Origin: Toxonevra muliebris
Lineage: Eukaryota > Arthropoda > Insecta > Diptera > Pallopteridae
NCBI GenBank assembly: GCA_963691655.1
Contig: OY829326.1
Location: 112,503,388 to 112,567,387 of the forward strand
Direction of reading: 5' to 3'
Length of the DNA stretch: 64,000 bases
The translations under genes were made by a program, and so were the position numbers. This document shows positions 43,031 to 55,689 of this stretch, piece after piece. Below the pieces are notes generated by a model, which saw nothing but the letters and a program-made list of their open reading frames with translations, was not told the DNA's origin and made no database searches. Positions within the stretch are counted from its first letter, which is position 1; the number at the start of each line of letters is the position of its first letter.

Positions 43031-45362
43031 TACAAAAATAAATTTTTATTTTTTAGCTTATTAAAAATTGCATGGGAAATGAAAGTTTTTGGACGTTTAG
43101 GTAAAAAAAAACTTCCAGCATCTAGTGTGATGTGTTAATTAAAAAGATTGAGTTAAACTCAGCGACCTCAAGTTGTCTAAAAATTATTACACTTGATGGC
43201 TACAGGGCTATTTGGGGTTAAACATATCCCGCCTCCCCCATAAACATATCCCGCCTCCCTCCTTAAATTTTATACATTTTTGTCGTTGGCCATGAATCAA
43301 ACAACTTTTTAAAGGATAAAAACAATGCTTTTAAATTTCTTCCGAATTTGGCAGTTCGCATTTCCGATTAATTATTGAAATTAATTGTTCATTCAAAGCC
43401 TATTAATTTTTTCTCACTAAATATTAACACTATTTAATGAGATGATACCCAGTTGAGATTATTTAGTAACTTTGTAGTTAAAAAAAATATAAAGATACGT
43501 TCTTTTTGGACCTCTCTCCCCTTTAACTGGAAAAACCTATCATATTAACGTCGCCGCTGCATCTTTTTCCTAATGCAGATTATGAAAGGAAATAGTCTTT
43601 GTGAACCAAAATTGAATATCATGAATATGGCATAGCCTGCACAGCTAACCTTACTTAGAATCTACCAGCAAAAGCCAATTATTGGAAAACAGGTCGCCTA
43701 GATAGCTTCAATAGGAAAATAACTAAAAAACATATTCATGATTAACTATTAGAAAACCACCGAGCATCAATTCATTTTTTTTTCTTATCAGAAACCAACC
43801 AGCCAAAAACTTGATTCCAAAAACATAATTATCCGAAAAAAAAAATTAGCTGACTTGTTGGAATTGAAAAAACTGATAACTAGGAAGCTCTCGAATTCCT
43901 TCGAATACGTTGAGGAAGAATGAAATCAAATGCAATTTATAACATTAGTTTTATAGTCAGAAGGTTTGTTGATCCCTAAACAAATTTAACTCTCGACCTA
44001 GATAGAACCTTAAACAATTAAAATCACAATACATAAGTACAAAAATAGACTGCAAAGCAAAAACAAAAGTTATAATTTTCGCTTTTATAAATTTTAAACT
44101 TAATATTTCACATGGAATAAAACATAAATTAAATTCATTTACGGATCAAGACTGCCTTACTTAGGGCTTAAAATATATAAAAAAAAATTGTGTACTGTTA
44201 GGCTGTCCACTTCTGTATAATCTAAGGTAATCGCCTTTGTTTATTGTACTCCACTAAACAGAAACTATTGCCGCAAGTTTCAATAAAAATGCAAATAATT
44301 CGCATAGCAAATATTTTTCTTAGAACATTTAACGTTAAATAAATTTACGTAAATATAAACCAAATCAACGACAGAAAGAAAAAAAAAACCTAAAGCAACA
44401 ACAACTGTAACAAAAACAATTACAGCTGTTTGGCATGTAGAGTATGCATTCCTTGTTGTTGTTTCGCAACATTGAAATGGAATCTAAAATATTTGAATAT
44501 CTTCTCTTAGCTCATTAGCATAACTTTGCTTTAATTCAAGGCCAATGTTGTTATTTTCCGACTGTGACCATTTGCCACTAGTATTTACTTGAGTGGAATT
44601 TACCCAGCAGGTAAAGTAGAGAGCGTTCAAAAAGAAAGGGATATTTTATGCATTCCTTTGTTCATTATGATGAGAAGTTGATTGCAAGTAGGAACCTAAT
44701 TAATGTTACTTAGTTTTATATGAGATTTGCAAAAAATATAAACAAATTTTAAGTTGTTTCAGCATTACCTTTGATATTACTCTTCATACGAAAAATGGGC
44801 GGGGTTATTTTCCATTTTAGTTACTTTCAGCAAATTGATTAGTTCTATATATATCATTCTAAAAAAAAGTTGTAATTGAATGAAGTGAAGGCATGATTCC
44901 TCTTTACAATAATAAATATTTTTACCAACTTTGGTGGAGAACGTAAAACTTTTTTTCGATCATGGATACAGAAAGAAGACTAGGTGAATGTGGGAAAATT
45001 TGTTTTGTACCTCCACGCCTTTTTACCTAGGCAAGCACGAGAAAAGCTTTGAAATGGAAAGAATTTTTCCTAAAAGGGTCATTTCAGTTTAAAATTTGAG
45101 AAACATTTTTTTTTTTAGTTTTTGAGTTCCTTGTAGTTTCAAGAATGCTCTCTTAAAATATTAGTGAAAAAGTCGAAGCAAAAGGAAAGTAAAGCCTAAA
45201 TTACAATAGTGCGTCGGCAGTGGCAGACCTAACGTTCAAAAACTATTTTTCGAGAAAATAGTTTCCAAATCGCAAGAGTTTTCAGTGTCGTAAAATAGTG
45301 GAAGAATTTTTAAAAATTGATCGAATTCGTTTAAAACTCATTAATCAAGGGTTTCTGGCGAC
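43031..45362. other. AT-rich non-coding stretch
   Basis: No gene is recognised. AAACATATCCCGCCTCCC occurs twice at 43219 and 43243, a small direct repeat. Scattered homopolymers occur. CAACAACAACTGTAACAA near 44397-44414 is typical fly simple sequence. Confidence 0.35.
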
Positions 45363-45742
45363 GCTGATTACAAATCTGACATCGGATTTTTAAAACCCGA
45401 AATGGCGCATCCAATGTGACCGATTATTTTTAAAGTTCATCGGATTCGCTTGAAGTGCGTTACTCGGTGATTTTTAGGATTGCTAATGACAAATTTGGCA
45501 TTAGATTTGTAATCAGTGACCCCAAAAATCCCCTAGTAACGAGTTTCAAATGAATCCGATCAATTTTTGAAAATCCTTCCGCCATATTGGATCCAGCTAT
45601 TTGCATTTTCATAATCTGATAACAAGTTCGTAATCAGCAACTCAAAACCGCCGAGTAATCGGATCAATTTCTAAAAAGTCTTTCGTCATATTGGATCCGG
45701 CATTTTGAATTTTGAAAAACTGACATCCGATTCGTAATCAGC
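45363..45742. repeat. Alternating inverted repeat cluster of about 380 bp
   Basis: It is bounded by GCTGATTAC (45363) and GTAATCAGC (ending 45742). Inside, a block with ATCGGATTCGCTTGAAGTGC and GTTACTCGGTGATTTTTAGG is followed by its inverted relative (CCCCTAGTAACGAGTTTCAA, ATGAATCCGATCAATTTTTG, GCCATATTGGATCC) and then by a third, partly inverted piece. It resembles a decayed fold-back or satellite-derived element, loosely similar in style to the one at 28.8 kb (AAATGGCG motif). Confidence 0.6.
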
Positions 45743-47375
45743 ATACTTAGTTCTATCAGAATCGCCAAAGAAAATAAGTTTTCGGACGTTGAAACCCGAC
45801 AAAACTCGCATAGCTTAAGCCAAAGGAAGAAGTGGAGGGCAGCTAAAGAAGTTGAGAGAACTTGAAGACCTTTAATATGCACCAGGGATGGCTGACTAAA
45901 AGAAATTTGAGCAAAAAAATCATTTCCTAAATTTTGACACGTAAAAACTTATTTAAAAAAAAAACTTTAAAAGCGCTTTTTTCAAAATTGTGATTTTTGA
46001 ACTGTTAGGACTAATCTAAAGTCATGACTTTGAAAATTAACCTCTAGACTTAATTTTCATAGTCTACTAAAAAAACTATCATCTCATGAGTTTTACTGAA
46101 CTGATTTTGAAAAACCAAAATACGTTTGATTTTTTAACATTATGGCTATAAGTGGAACCTCAAAAACGTTCACTCCCACTTTTTTCATAAAAGAAATTCC
46201 AAGCAAAAATATGTTGTTTTTTTCGTTTTTTTTTTTTGGGAAAAAAGAGCCTAAAAAAACGGAGAAGATAAAGTTTTACTTATTTGTGGTTCCACTTATA
46301 GAGAAAAGTCTAGGGAACAGAATCTTTATTAGCTTATAATTTTGTAATAATATATCATAGTTTCTTGAAAAAAAATTCCCCAAAAAGTCAATATTTTTCC
46401 AAAAATTAAAATTTGTCATTTCGATATTTTGGTAGTACTGCTTCAGCTAAAGAGGGTGATTTTGAATCATGGAGAAGGCTTAGTATACCGATTGCCTAAT
46501 TGTCTGCTGATGATTTTTAGGCGATTAATTCGATTAAGTGTCATGGTTCAGGCTCTCAACTCAACAAAAGTGTTCCTAAATGCTAACGCCCATAATGGGT
46601 TATGAAGAATAATGATGTCAATGAAAGCTTAAAATATTTTCATTAGCGAGAATGAGAATCGACATCACTGGCATAGGGAATAAAAATATATTCAGTTCTG
46701 TAAAATATGCGCACTTGAAGTGCTTCCAAAACTAATATTATCTCACTGGGTATTTTTTTTTTGTGTTAACTGAACTTGATTTGTTTTTTTTTCTTTTCCT
46801 TTTCTTAGTTGTTCTTATTTTATGCGTATTGATTGTAATCTAAGTGCAGACCGAAATATACACCTAATGCAAAAGCTTACAATTTCTTGAGTGATTTTTT
46901 AGAGAAGTAAAATCTAGTTATAGTCATTTTGATATACAGTAGTGGCTACTTATTAGGATGGCATACTTTCCCATACCTCTAAAGTTCTGACTTGTTAAAA
47001 TTTTATACCATAAATTAAAAAGTGTTTTTTTTAAAAGATAAAACGTCGAAGGTTAAAAATCGAGGAACATTTGTTGCGCTGCTAATTATCTACACAAATT
47101 TATGACTTATGGCAACATAATAACAATAAAATTTCGTTTTACTAAATACTTAATCACCTACATAAATAAATTTCTGTGTATTAATTCCGATCTCTTCTAT
47201 GATTTCCAATGCTGTTTATTTATTTGCATAATGTACGAAAACAATTCTCTGTATGTCAAGTGTACAACAAATACTTACTTCATATACATACTGACCTTAC
47301 ATTCAATGAATACCTCTGCAGATAAATTGGCATTTTAATTGAAGTTTAAAATTAAGAATGGCACATTCATTTTGG
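45743..47375. other. AT-rich non-coding stretch
   Basis: No gene is recognised. Frames of 60-80 codons here are AT-driven. Long T-runs lie near 46216-46238 and 46749-46760. Confidence 0.35.
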
Positions 47376-49114
47376 CTTCATTTTAAATTCATTTATATCT
47401 ACATGTATGTATGTACATTAGAGTGGGTCAAATTTTTGGTCGATATTTGGTACCCCCTAGTTGTGTTCTATGGATCATTTTAAGCAACTTTTCCAATGAA
47501 AGTACAGTTCTATTTTGAATTCCGAGCACCCCAATTTTTGAAAATAGGTACTTTTTCAACATTTTCAATATTCGACTTGGACACAGCATTAAAAAAAATA
47601 GAAACAGCATTACAATATTTTGCTATGGCGGTTTTTTGGTACGAAAAAACCGAATCTGACATTGATTTGCCGATAAAATTATGTTTTGATACTCGATTTG
47701 AACAAAAAAAAGGCTTAAAATATACAAAAATGTCAAAAATCGGTATGGGAAGTACCCTTATTTTTAATCTTAATGACTTGAAATTTCGCACAAATTTAAA
47801 AAAAAAAAAAAAAAAAAGATTCTGAAAGTTACAGTGCAATATAATAAAAAATAAGTGTACCTCCCATATAAAATTTTCGATTTTTGGCCTTTTTTTGGCC
47901 AAAAACTTCAAATTTTGTTTGGAAAATATGTTTATTTTCCATCGTAATGACTTCAAACTTGCTGAGATAATCCAATGCAACTGAGAGCTTATAAGAAACC
48001 TATCGTGAACTTCAATTGCACAGATTATACGAATATATATACGAATGATAATTCACTCATATTCGAACCACCATTTACTCTAAGCTTTCCTTATGAACAT
48101 CTGAACATATTGTATCTAGCAAATCATGATCGACCGCTACCTGATCCGAAAATTCCGATACACATACAAGCAACGGAAAGACATGTTCAATTGCTAGCTA
48201 GCGTGTCCAAACGAGTTTTAGAACAGAACCGAGAAGAAGTTATGGCAATGACATTTGAAAGCCGTAAAAAATTTCCTAAACTTGACAGCAAGAAAGACTT
48301 GCAAAAATAACTCCTTCTCGCTTCTTACAATATTCAATTGAATTTTTTTTCATTTATATAGTATGTTTTATCTTTAATGTTGAAATTGTAAAGAATAATA
48401 AAATTGAAATGGAAAAATATGCTTTGTTCATTTAGAGAGTAGATAGAGAAATATCTAAATATCCGTTTTCTATCTGAAATCTGCAATATCATGACGAGAA
48501 CTTGTGAATTTTAATTTTTGACTTAACTTTGCAATCTCAGTAAGTTTGAAGTCATTACGATGGAAAATAAACATATTGTCGATACATAATACAAAAAAAA
48601 GGCCAAAAATCGAAAATTTTGTATGGGAGGTACCATTATTTTTTATTATATTGCACTGTAACTTCCAGAATCTTTTAAAAAAAAAAAAAAAACTTGTGCG
48701 ATATTTCAAATCATTGCGATATGGGTACTTCCCATACAAATAATCCGATTTTTTTTTGCCATTTTTGTACATTTTAACCCTTTTTTGTTCAAATAGAGTA
48801 TCAAAACATAATTTTATCGGCAAATCAATGTCAGATTCGGTTTTCTCGTACCAAAAAACCCCCATAGCAAAATATTGTAATGCTGTTTCTATTTTTTTTA
48901 ATGCTGTGTCCAAGTCGAATATTGAAAATGTTGAAAAAATACCCAGTTTCAAAAATTGGAGGGCTCGGAATTCAAAATAGAACTATACTTTCATTGGGAA
49001 AGTTGTTTAAAATGATCCATTGAACACAACTAGGGGGTACCAAATATCGACCAAAAATTTGACCCACTCTAATGTACATACATACATGTAGATATAAATG
49101 AATTTAAAATGAAG
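47376..49114. repeat. Giant inverted repeat (arms about 590 bp) around a 565-bp loop
   Basis: The left arm 47376-47968 and right arm 48534-49114 are inverted copies with only moderate divergence. Both contain AGAGTGGGTCAAATTTTTGG, GTACCCCCTAGTTGTGTTC and CATCGTAATGACTTCAAACT on the appropriate strand. The arms extend outward through CTTCATTTTAAATTCATTTA and TACATGTATGTATGTACATT. No transposase and no clear target duplication were found. The ORFs of 100-160 codons within the arms are AT-driven and are not counted as genes. The loop holds one ORF of different composition. Confidence 0.9.
47975..48310 (+). CDS. Unrecognised 111-residue protein in the loop of the inverted repeat
   Basis: The ATG at 47975 lies six bases inside the loop; an in-frame TGA precedes it at 47963. 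The stop is TAA at 48308-48310. The composition is far from the AT-driven text around it: FEPPFTLSFPYEHLNILYL, RPLPDPKIPIHIQATERHVQ, then a charged helical C-terminus (KRVLEQNREEVMAMTFES, RKKFPKLDSKKD). It looks like part of a normal soluble protein with a C-terminal helix, not a transposase. An AATAAA at about 48396 follows within 90 bases. I do not recognise the family. It may be a retrocopied or captured piece of a host gene, or a complete small gene. Expression is unknown. Confidence 0.5.
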   Translation: MQLRAYKKPIVNFNCTDYTNIYTNDNSLIFEPPFTLSFPYEHLNILYLANHDRPLPDPKIPIHIQATERHVQLLASVSKRVLEQNREEVMAMTFESRKKFPKLDSKKDLQK

Positions 49115-49208
49115 ACTTTCATTGGAAAAATGATCCATAGAACACAACTAGGGGGTAACAAACATCAACTTTTTTTGACCCATACAATTTGACCCACCCT
49201 AATGTACA
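49115..49208. repeat. Diverged end fragment of the inverted-repeat family
   Basis: GACTTTCATTGGAAAAATGA, ACACAACTAGGGGGTAACAA and TTTGACCCACCCTAATGTAC repeat the outer 95 bases of the right arm, in the same orientation and directly next to it. This is a third partial copy. Confidence 0.8.
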
Positions 49209-52200
49209 TGCTTGTACTTTTTATATGAAGGTGGTATATATTATTTTTTGTTTATATTTCCGATAACATTTACAAAATTTTCAATTGAAATATATGAAAT
49301 TATACCCAAATGAATATAAAAATAATATGAACAGCGCATAAATATTTTGTGGAATAACTTTGTTGCTTATAAATATGTAAAATACTCCCATATTTCAATT
49401 TATTTTCATTATTTAATTTTATTTTTTTTTTTCTTTAGTCTTTTGGGCTGTTATTAAGCTTTTGAAAAATTCAGTATCATTTTTCAGGATTGCGTGATTT
49501 TTGTCTTTTTTTTGTTTGTTTTATGTTAGTAGCTATTATGTTTTAAAATATTTCATATTTATTTAGTCAATTTAAATTTTAGTAGCATCGATATTTTACA
49601 CAACGGTAAATAAAATAGATTAATTTTTATTAATGTTTATAACTTTTTTTGTATAAAATTTAATTTCAAAACTTAAAACAATTTACGATCGATATTAATT
49701 AGCCGGATTTCCTTAGACTTAGCTATAATAGTTAAGAGAATTTGATAGACAAAAATATTCTTGCTGCCGTAAATTACATAAATCCCTCGATATAAACATA
49801 TGCTCTCGAAAAAAATTTGTTCAGAGGGACAAAAATTTATTCTGCTGAAAATGCTGAAACTAGTTAAATCTACCGACAAATTATAGTATAAATGCCTTTG
49901 TCATCTTTGAGCGTCCATATATGCAGGCTTCTTTCTAAGAATGACCTTTACTTCATGTTTTTATGAAGGCCACGTGGAGTTTAGATTTTTTCGATCTTAC
50001 TCCTTACTAAAAGACTAAAAATTAAGATAAGTATTTGATTGGGCAAAAAAAAAGTTGCTAGTATAACCATGGCTTATGAACTTAATAGGCTTTCATATAA
50101 ATTTCAAATTTTTTAAATCTGTTGGATATTACGAGCTATTTAACCTCCAATCTGAAATTTTCCCATAGTGATTCAGCGTCGTATAGACAAAGACTAAGAA
50201 ATATGTTGAACCGAAAACCAAAAAATTTTAATGAAATTTGCATATGATTTTTACGTCTTTGGTGACACCTAATAAAATTTTCTGGGAAATATTTTTGTGG
50301 AATATTTTAATCCTTAAATGTCTCTTTTGAAAGGAATTTTTAGGTTTTCATCAAAAACGGGGTCAAATTGATCCATAAAAAGAGGAACTAAAGGTTTAAC
50401 ATATACTACAGAAATGATCCTCGTAAAATTCTACTATAAAATTTCCTCGATGAGATTTTTCTCAGACATCCATTTATAACACTTTTCGCACTTAGTATTC
50501 AGCTCCCTTCGACCAAAAAATTAAAACTTTGACCCATCGTAAAAAAAAAAAACTGAGACATGCTGGACTATAAAGTTGTTTTACAAAAATGGTCTATACA
50601 AAATGCTCTTTCAGGATTATGGGGTCGCTAATCTGTTACAGCCAAAAAGTCATAATTTGTCGGACTGTGTAATCAGTTGTTTAGACTTTTAGATATTTTT
50701 GAAAATAAGAAAACTAGAAATTATAAAATTTCGATAGAGAAAAAGCCGAAAATGGGGTGAAACTATGTGCTAAGTTTTTCTCTTAGAATTATATTACGTA
50801 CTTCTGTCTGTCTGAAATTTCCAACTTTTTTTTTTTAAGTGGCTGTCGAGGGATACACTGGGACCACAATGGTCTATTGATCAGTCTTTTAAAAATTGAT
50901 CTAACCACGATTTTCTTACACTTTTTTTGATGAAAATCATTTCATTTGATCCTTAAAGTACGTAGAACCCAGACTCGAATCTTTTCAGCAATTTGATAAT
51001 ATATTTAAAAGCAAAACCGCTTACCTGCTACCCTGAGCCCTCTCTGGTTTTGGCATCTATGGATCCTAGTAGAAACTGATTTAAAAATTATTTCCACCAA
51101 AAACGTTTCAAATTTGTAGTATTTAATGCAAAACAGTAAAAAATAATTCAAGGATATTGAATAAAGCTTGGCAAAAATGAGCCATTGTTTTATATTTTAA
51201 TTGAAGTTTACCGTTAAATAATATTAGCTCAATTCTTATGTTGAATTTCTGACCAATTCTTAATTTAAATTTTTATGTTTTTTTAGTCTTTCTGGCCAAA
51301 TATTCGTGATGCAAATAAAATGTTAAATTTTATTTAATTTTTTGCCCAAAGTTTCGTTTTAAAATCCACAATACGTTTTTGATTTCTTCAATAATTATTA
51401 TTATTTTTTTTTCAATTAATATTTATCCGATTTCCATACACAATTAACTCACTTATGCCATCCCGAGACATCTGACCATAGATATTCGTGCAATCAAACT
51501 CCAGCGGCTTTGCAGCAAAGCAGCCAAAAAGCCCACTAACAACAAAACTAAGGAGAGAGAAACCCCAAAGATCTATCCATCGCGAATTGGAAGTAGTGGT
51601 AGTAACTGATTGTTAACGCTGATATCTTTCATAACGAATTGGTGTTAATGGAGCCTTTGCTGGTTAGTTGGCTTGAGGTGATGGCTAGATTCACGAATCT
51701 AAATAGCGTTCAGTTTGTTTCATGAATTGGGTTGCTTCGTTTGGTTCAGGAATTTCAGTAGATTACAGATGTTGGTTTTGGATAGTACTCCGAGATTAAT
51801 GGTTTGCCAATGGTGATCAGCTTAACTATAGCCTACGTAGACAGTACCACGAGCAAAGTCGAAGAAAAGAAAGGAATTGTTTCAGTTGGTTAGAATCAAG
51901 TTAACTGGAACTAGGTAATTCGAACCTAGAAATTCATTTATCCCTGAAACTAGATTTTGATTGTTATAGTGTTTTGATATGAAATCATAATTTGATTGTT
52001 TAAATGCATTTTACCTGCGTGGTATTCTCGCTCCTTTTTGTATCTAACTATACCAGAAGCAAAGCAACTGAGTCTGAATTATAATTTCAACAACTATCAT
52101 AACTTAAACAGTAACTACAAAGTATTTCGTTCCAATCAAGAAATTCCAAAGCGAATATTAATAATAAAAACAAAAGCAGAGATTAGATAAAATAAATTTC

Positions 52201-53169
52201 ATTTCGAGTAGAAATTTCATCGTACTTATTTCAATGATTTTGCATTACTGCGGTGCTGCACTCACATAAATGTTTAAAAAGTTTCTGATTTGCTTGTTGT
52301 TTTTTTTTTTTGCGTTTTTATATTTATTTAGTTTTTTTTTTTTGTATTATATTTTAAATTTGTACTATGTACTTTCCTCTCAACTGCATCAGTGCGGAAT
52401 TGCGATAAGTCAAAACTGTTAAAAGAAATTTTCATTTTTCCAGTGCAGATGCTGCTGCTGTTGCTGCTTCGCATTCAATGAAATGCAACATTCAACTATA
52501 AAAAAAAATGAAAACTTTTCGAAAAGTAAAAGAAAAAGAAGAAAAGCTTAAGCTAAAGAAGAAGAAGAAGAAACAGAAGAAATATTTGCCGCAGTTTGTT
52601 TTTATACGATATATCATATTTTGTTTCCGTTTCCGTTCTGGTTGTATTGCGTTGATTCTTGAATGTTGCAAGAGTAAAAGAGTAACATATTTTTATTGCT
52701 ATTGCTGCACCAAAGTATTCAAAATTAAAATGCAATATCTGTAAAGTGAAAATATGTATTCTCATTTCACTAAGAATCTCTGTCATATTTTATTAACAAG
52801 CTTATGTTATTGACATACATACATATATTGTCAATTAAATGTCAAATAAATATTGAGCTTGTACTAATGGCAAGCATGGCCTTAGATTTTCAATAATCAA
52901 TATAAATATAATTAAGCCCATGCAAATATATTCATCTACATACTCCTCGATCATACTTAGTACAAGGATTGAGTTATGGACGATTCTGTAAAATGATATT
53001 GTCGATTTTGGAGATTTGGCTCGCTCTGGCAACTCCGGTGAAAACTGCACCGAATTTTTTTTGCATACATTTTTGTTGGGTTTGATCTAAAATAAAACCA
53101 TGGACAAAGTTTAAAGCAAATCTGAAAGGATGAGGTCGATCGCTAGTTACGTTTAATCTGGAATGGCTG
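49209..53169. other. Long AT-rich non-coding stretch
   Basis: No gene is recognised in nearly 4 kb. A fragment near 50836-50875 (GTGGCTGTCGAGGGATACAC) resembles the LINE tail seen at 12.7 and 14.6 kb. The block 51470-51850 is less AT-rich and of normal complexity but has no ORF. The 64-, 77- and 78-codon frames near 52.0-52.8 kb are Lys/Leu-rich and AT-driven. Confidence 0.35.
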
Positions 53170-53795
53170 AAAAGTGAAATAATTTAGAGTGTCAGTGCAA
53201 GAATGGCATAAGTATTACGATTTAGAGTGAAAATGAAACGCCTTAAGAGTAAGAGCAAAAATGGTATAACAATTCTTTCAGAGCAAGAACAGCATAGTTT
53301 TTTATTCCGTTTTCGCTCTGAATATATTTCGTTTCACTTTTGCTCTGAACATATTTCGTTTTGCTTTTGCTCTTAAGTAAAATTATTCCATTTTTTTCTG
53401 AACGTAGAAGTTATACCACTTTCCCTCTCAGACTCTCAAATGAGGACGATTCGGTTTTATATCACTTTCGAATGATAAATGACAGGCTGAGAGGAAAAGC
53501 GGGCTAAAATTTATATAAGAGCAAAAGTGAAATAATTTAGAGTGTCAGTGCAAGAATGGCATAAGTAATACGGTTTAGAGTGAAAATGAAAAGCCATAAA
53601 AGTAAGAACAAAAATGGTATAACAATTCTTTCAGAGCAAGCACAGCATAGTTTTTTATTCCGTTTTCGCTCTGAACATATTTCGTTTCACTTTTGCTCTG
53701 AACATATTTCGTTTTGCTTTTGCTCTTAAGTAAAATTATTCCATTTTTTCTGAACGTAGAAGTTAAACCACTTTTCCTCTCAGCCTCTCAAATGC
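53170..53795. repeat. Two direct copies of a 272-bp unit, 353 bp apart
   Basis: AAAAGTGAAATAATTTAGAG begins at 53170 and 53523. Both copies run through CAGTGCAAGAATGGCATAAG, GGTATAACAATTCTTTCAGA, TTTTATTCCGTTTTCGCTCT and CTGAACGTAGAAGTT to CTCTCAAATG with few differences. Each copy is internally self-complementary (GAGCAAAAGTGAAAT against TTTCACTTTTGCTC), so it can fold. An 80-base spacer separates the copies. Confidence 0.88.
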
Positions 53796-54608
53796 GAGTA
53801 AAATAATAGGCAGTGGGGCAATGTGATGCAGTTTTAAGGAGGCGATGTGAGACAATTTAATTGAAGTAATATGAAGACGCTGAAGTTACTTTAATGTTCG
53901 ATTGAAAAATCTGTGCATATTAAGTATTTTATTGAATTGTGTCGTAAGTTTTAGCCATCATAATACTAAATAAAATAAAATAAAATAAAAGGGCCTAACA
54001 CTAGTCGAATACTAGAAATTGTGGAATGGTGAAAAATTATAGTAAGACGGAAACACCAGAAAATAGCAGACAAAAGCATATCTCGTTAGAAAGTACCGAT
54101 AAGTAAGCATCGTCCCTTCAAATCGACTTCTTCATCATCATTCAAAGAAGACAACGATTTTTATCTGATTTCTTCTAATTTTTTTTTTTTTTTTTTAAGT
54201 GAAACTTCTTTTCTCTTGTCCTAGAGTAAAACCAACCGGATGTGACGTCGCGCGTAAGTTTGTAATACGACATAATTTTGTAGAGCAATGTGCTAAATAA
54301 CAATATTCCGTAACTGAATTCACGAGCAAACTATATATTAAACGATTCATAAATAGTTTTAATTCAATATAACATATTAACTACACACACACACACACAC
54401 GCCTATGGCAGAAAGAACAATGTGTAGCGCCGCCATCTTAAAGCTTATGACAGTTATACATTTCACATACAGATGGCGCAAATGTCCAAGGAATTACATG
54501 AAGATGTCGCACACAAAAAGAGTTCGCTACAATTGTCATCGAAGTTACAGGTACAGAGTTGCAATTTTTGTTCTAGCATTAATCCTAAAAAAAAAAATTG
54601 GTTGTGTA
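53796..54608. other. Non-coding stretch with microsatellites
   Basis: (TAAAA)n at about 53967-53990 and (AC)n at about 54383-54400. The text after the AC tract (GTGTAGCGCCGCCATCTTAA) is of higher complexity but no gene is recognised. Confidence 0.4.
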
Positions 54609-54778
54609 TTAACGAATACAAGGCAGAAGTGAAATATCTTGTAAACTAAACGAAACACAAGCAAATGAAATTAAAAAACACAAGCCAATGAAGTAAAAAA
54701 TTTAGCGATTGAAAAATTTTATTTGCTTGTGTTTCGTTTAGTTCACAAGAAGTTTCACTTCTGCTTTGTGTTCGTTAA
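54609..54778. mobile_element. Small fold-back MITE-like hairpin, 170 bp
   Basis: Arms TTAACGAATACAAGGCAGAA... (54609-54670) and the inverted copy ending ...TTCTGCTTTGTGTTCGTTAA (54719-54778). Both contain AACTAAACGAAACACAAGCA. The loop is about 48 bases. There is no coding capacity. Confidence 0.8.
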
Positions 54779-54989
54779 TTTGTGTAATCCAAACTAAAAA
54801 CACAAAATAATTTTTTTTAAACATCATTTATTACAAATGCTTAGTACAATCATAACTGTTTTAGTTTATTACTGTTATTAAAATGTTCTTAATTCAATTA
54901 AGTAAGACGGGCTTACTGGACCAATGTGCAGCTCCCAACGCAAAGAGTTTAGAATTCAATAAAATAAAATTCAACAAACTAATCATTTT

Positions 54990-55665
54990 AAGTTAGCTCA
55001 GGTGGTTTTGTTCTTTTCAATCTTCTCAATTCATTCTCAAGTAATATCCAGAAGTTGGATGGCTTCCACATTGCTGTGGTTGATTAGTCGTTTTTCGTGT
55101 TTGACAGCGTATTCTTTTTTAAATCTTAATGTAATTCCTGATTTGTTACGTAGCGGTATGCGTTAGTAATCGTGCGCAGTAATTTATTTTGTCTTCGCTG
55201 TATTATATCTCGATTTGATTGCTTCGTACAGCCCCAAAGCTGTTTACCGTACATCCGAATTAATTCGATGATAGACTGAGAAATCAGTCTTTTACCACAA
55301 AGGTTAAGTTGCGAATGATGCCCAATTAATCAGTACATTTGACGATATTTGAGCTTGATCTGTTTAGCTTTTTGTTTGCCATGATGCTTCCAGTTGAGCC
55401 TATTATCGAGGTGTAAACCCAGGTATTTTTCTGAAACTGCTTGCGGAACTTGAATCCCATTAATATATGTGCGCAGATTTCTGTTTGTTCGCCGTAATAT
55501 ATATGTAACATGAGTGGATTTCGACTCACTAAGTTTAAGCTTCCAATCGGTGGTCCAACGGTTAATATTGTTGAGTGCTATTTGTAGTTTGTCGATGGCT
55601 TCTTCCTGCGTGTCTAAATTGTTACCAAAAAATTTGAATAGCAATAATTCAATTAAATACAACAA
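54990..55665 (-). pseudogene. Jockey-clade LINE, C-terminal part of reverse transcriptase ORF
   Basis: On the - strand, 55665-55330 reads DKLQIALNNINRWTTDWKLK, SESKSTHVTYILRRTNRNL and EKYLGLHLDNRLNWKHH, the region just after the catalytic FADD motif of Jockey-type enzymes. A stop at 55330 interrupts a frame that continues through GKQLWGCTKQSN-like text near 55220-55250 to a C-terminus with RRLKRTKPPEL near 55000-55020. The catalytic core itself is absent; on its 5' side the sequence passes into a different LINE. Confidence 0.8.
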
Positions 55666-55689
55666 GCTTCTCCTTTAGCATAACCTCTA

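Noticed and set aside
47510..47980. 156- and 160-codon ORFs in the arms of the inverted repeat (also 48470-48952)
   Set aside because: They mirror each other in the two arms, are AT-driven and rich in Phe/Lys, and show no domain.
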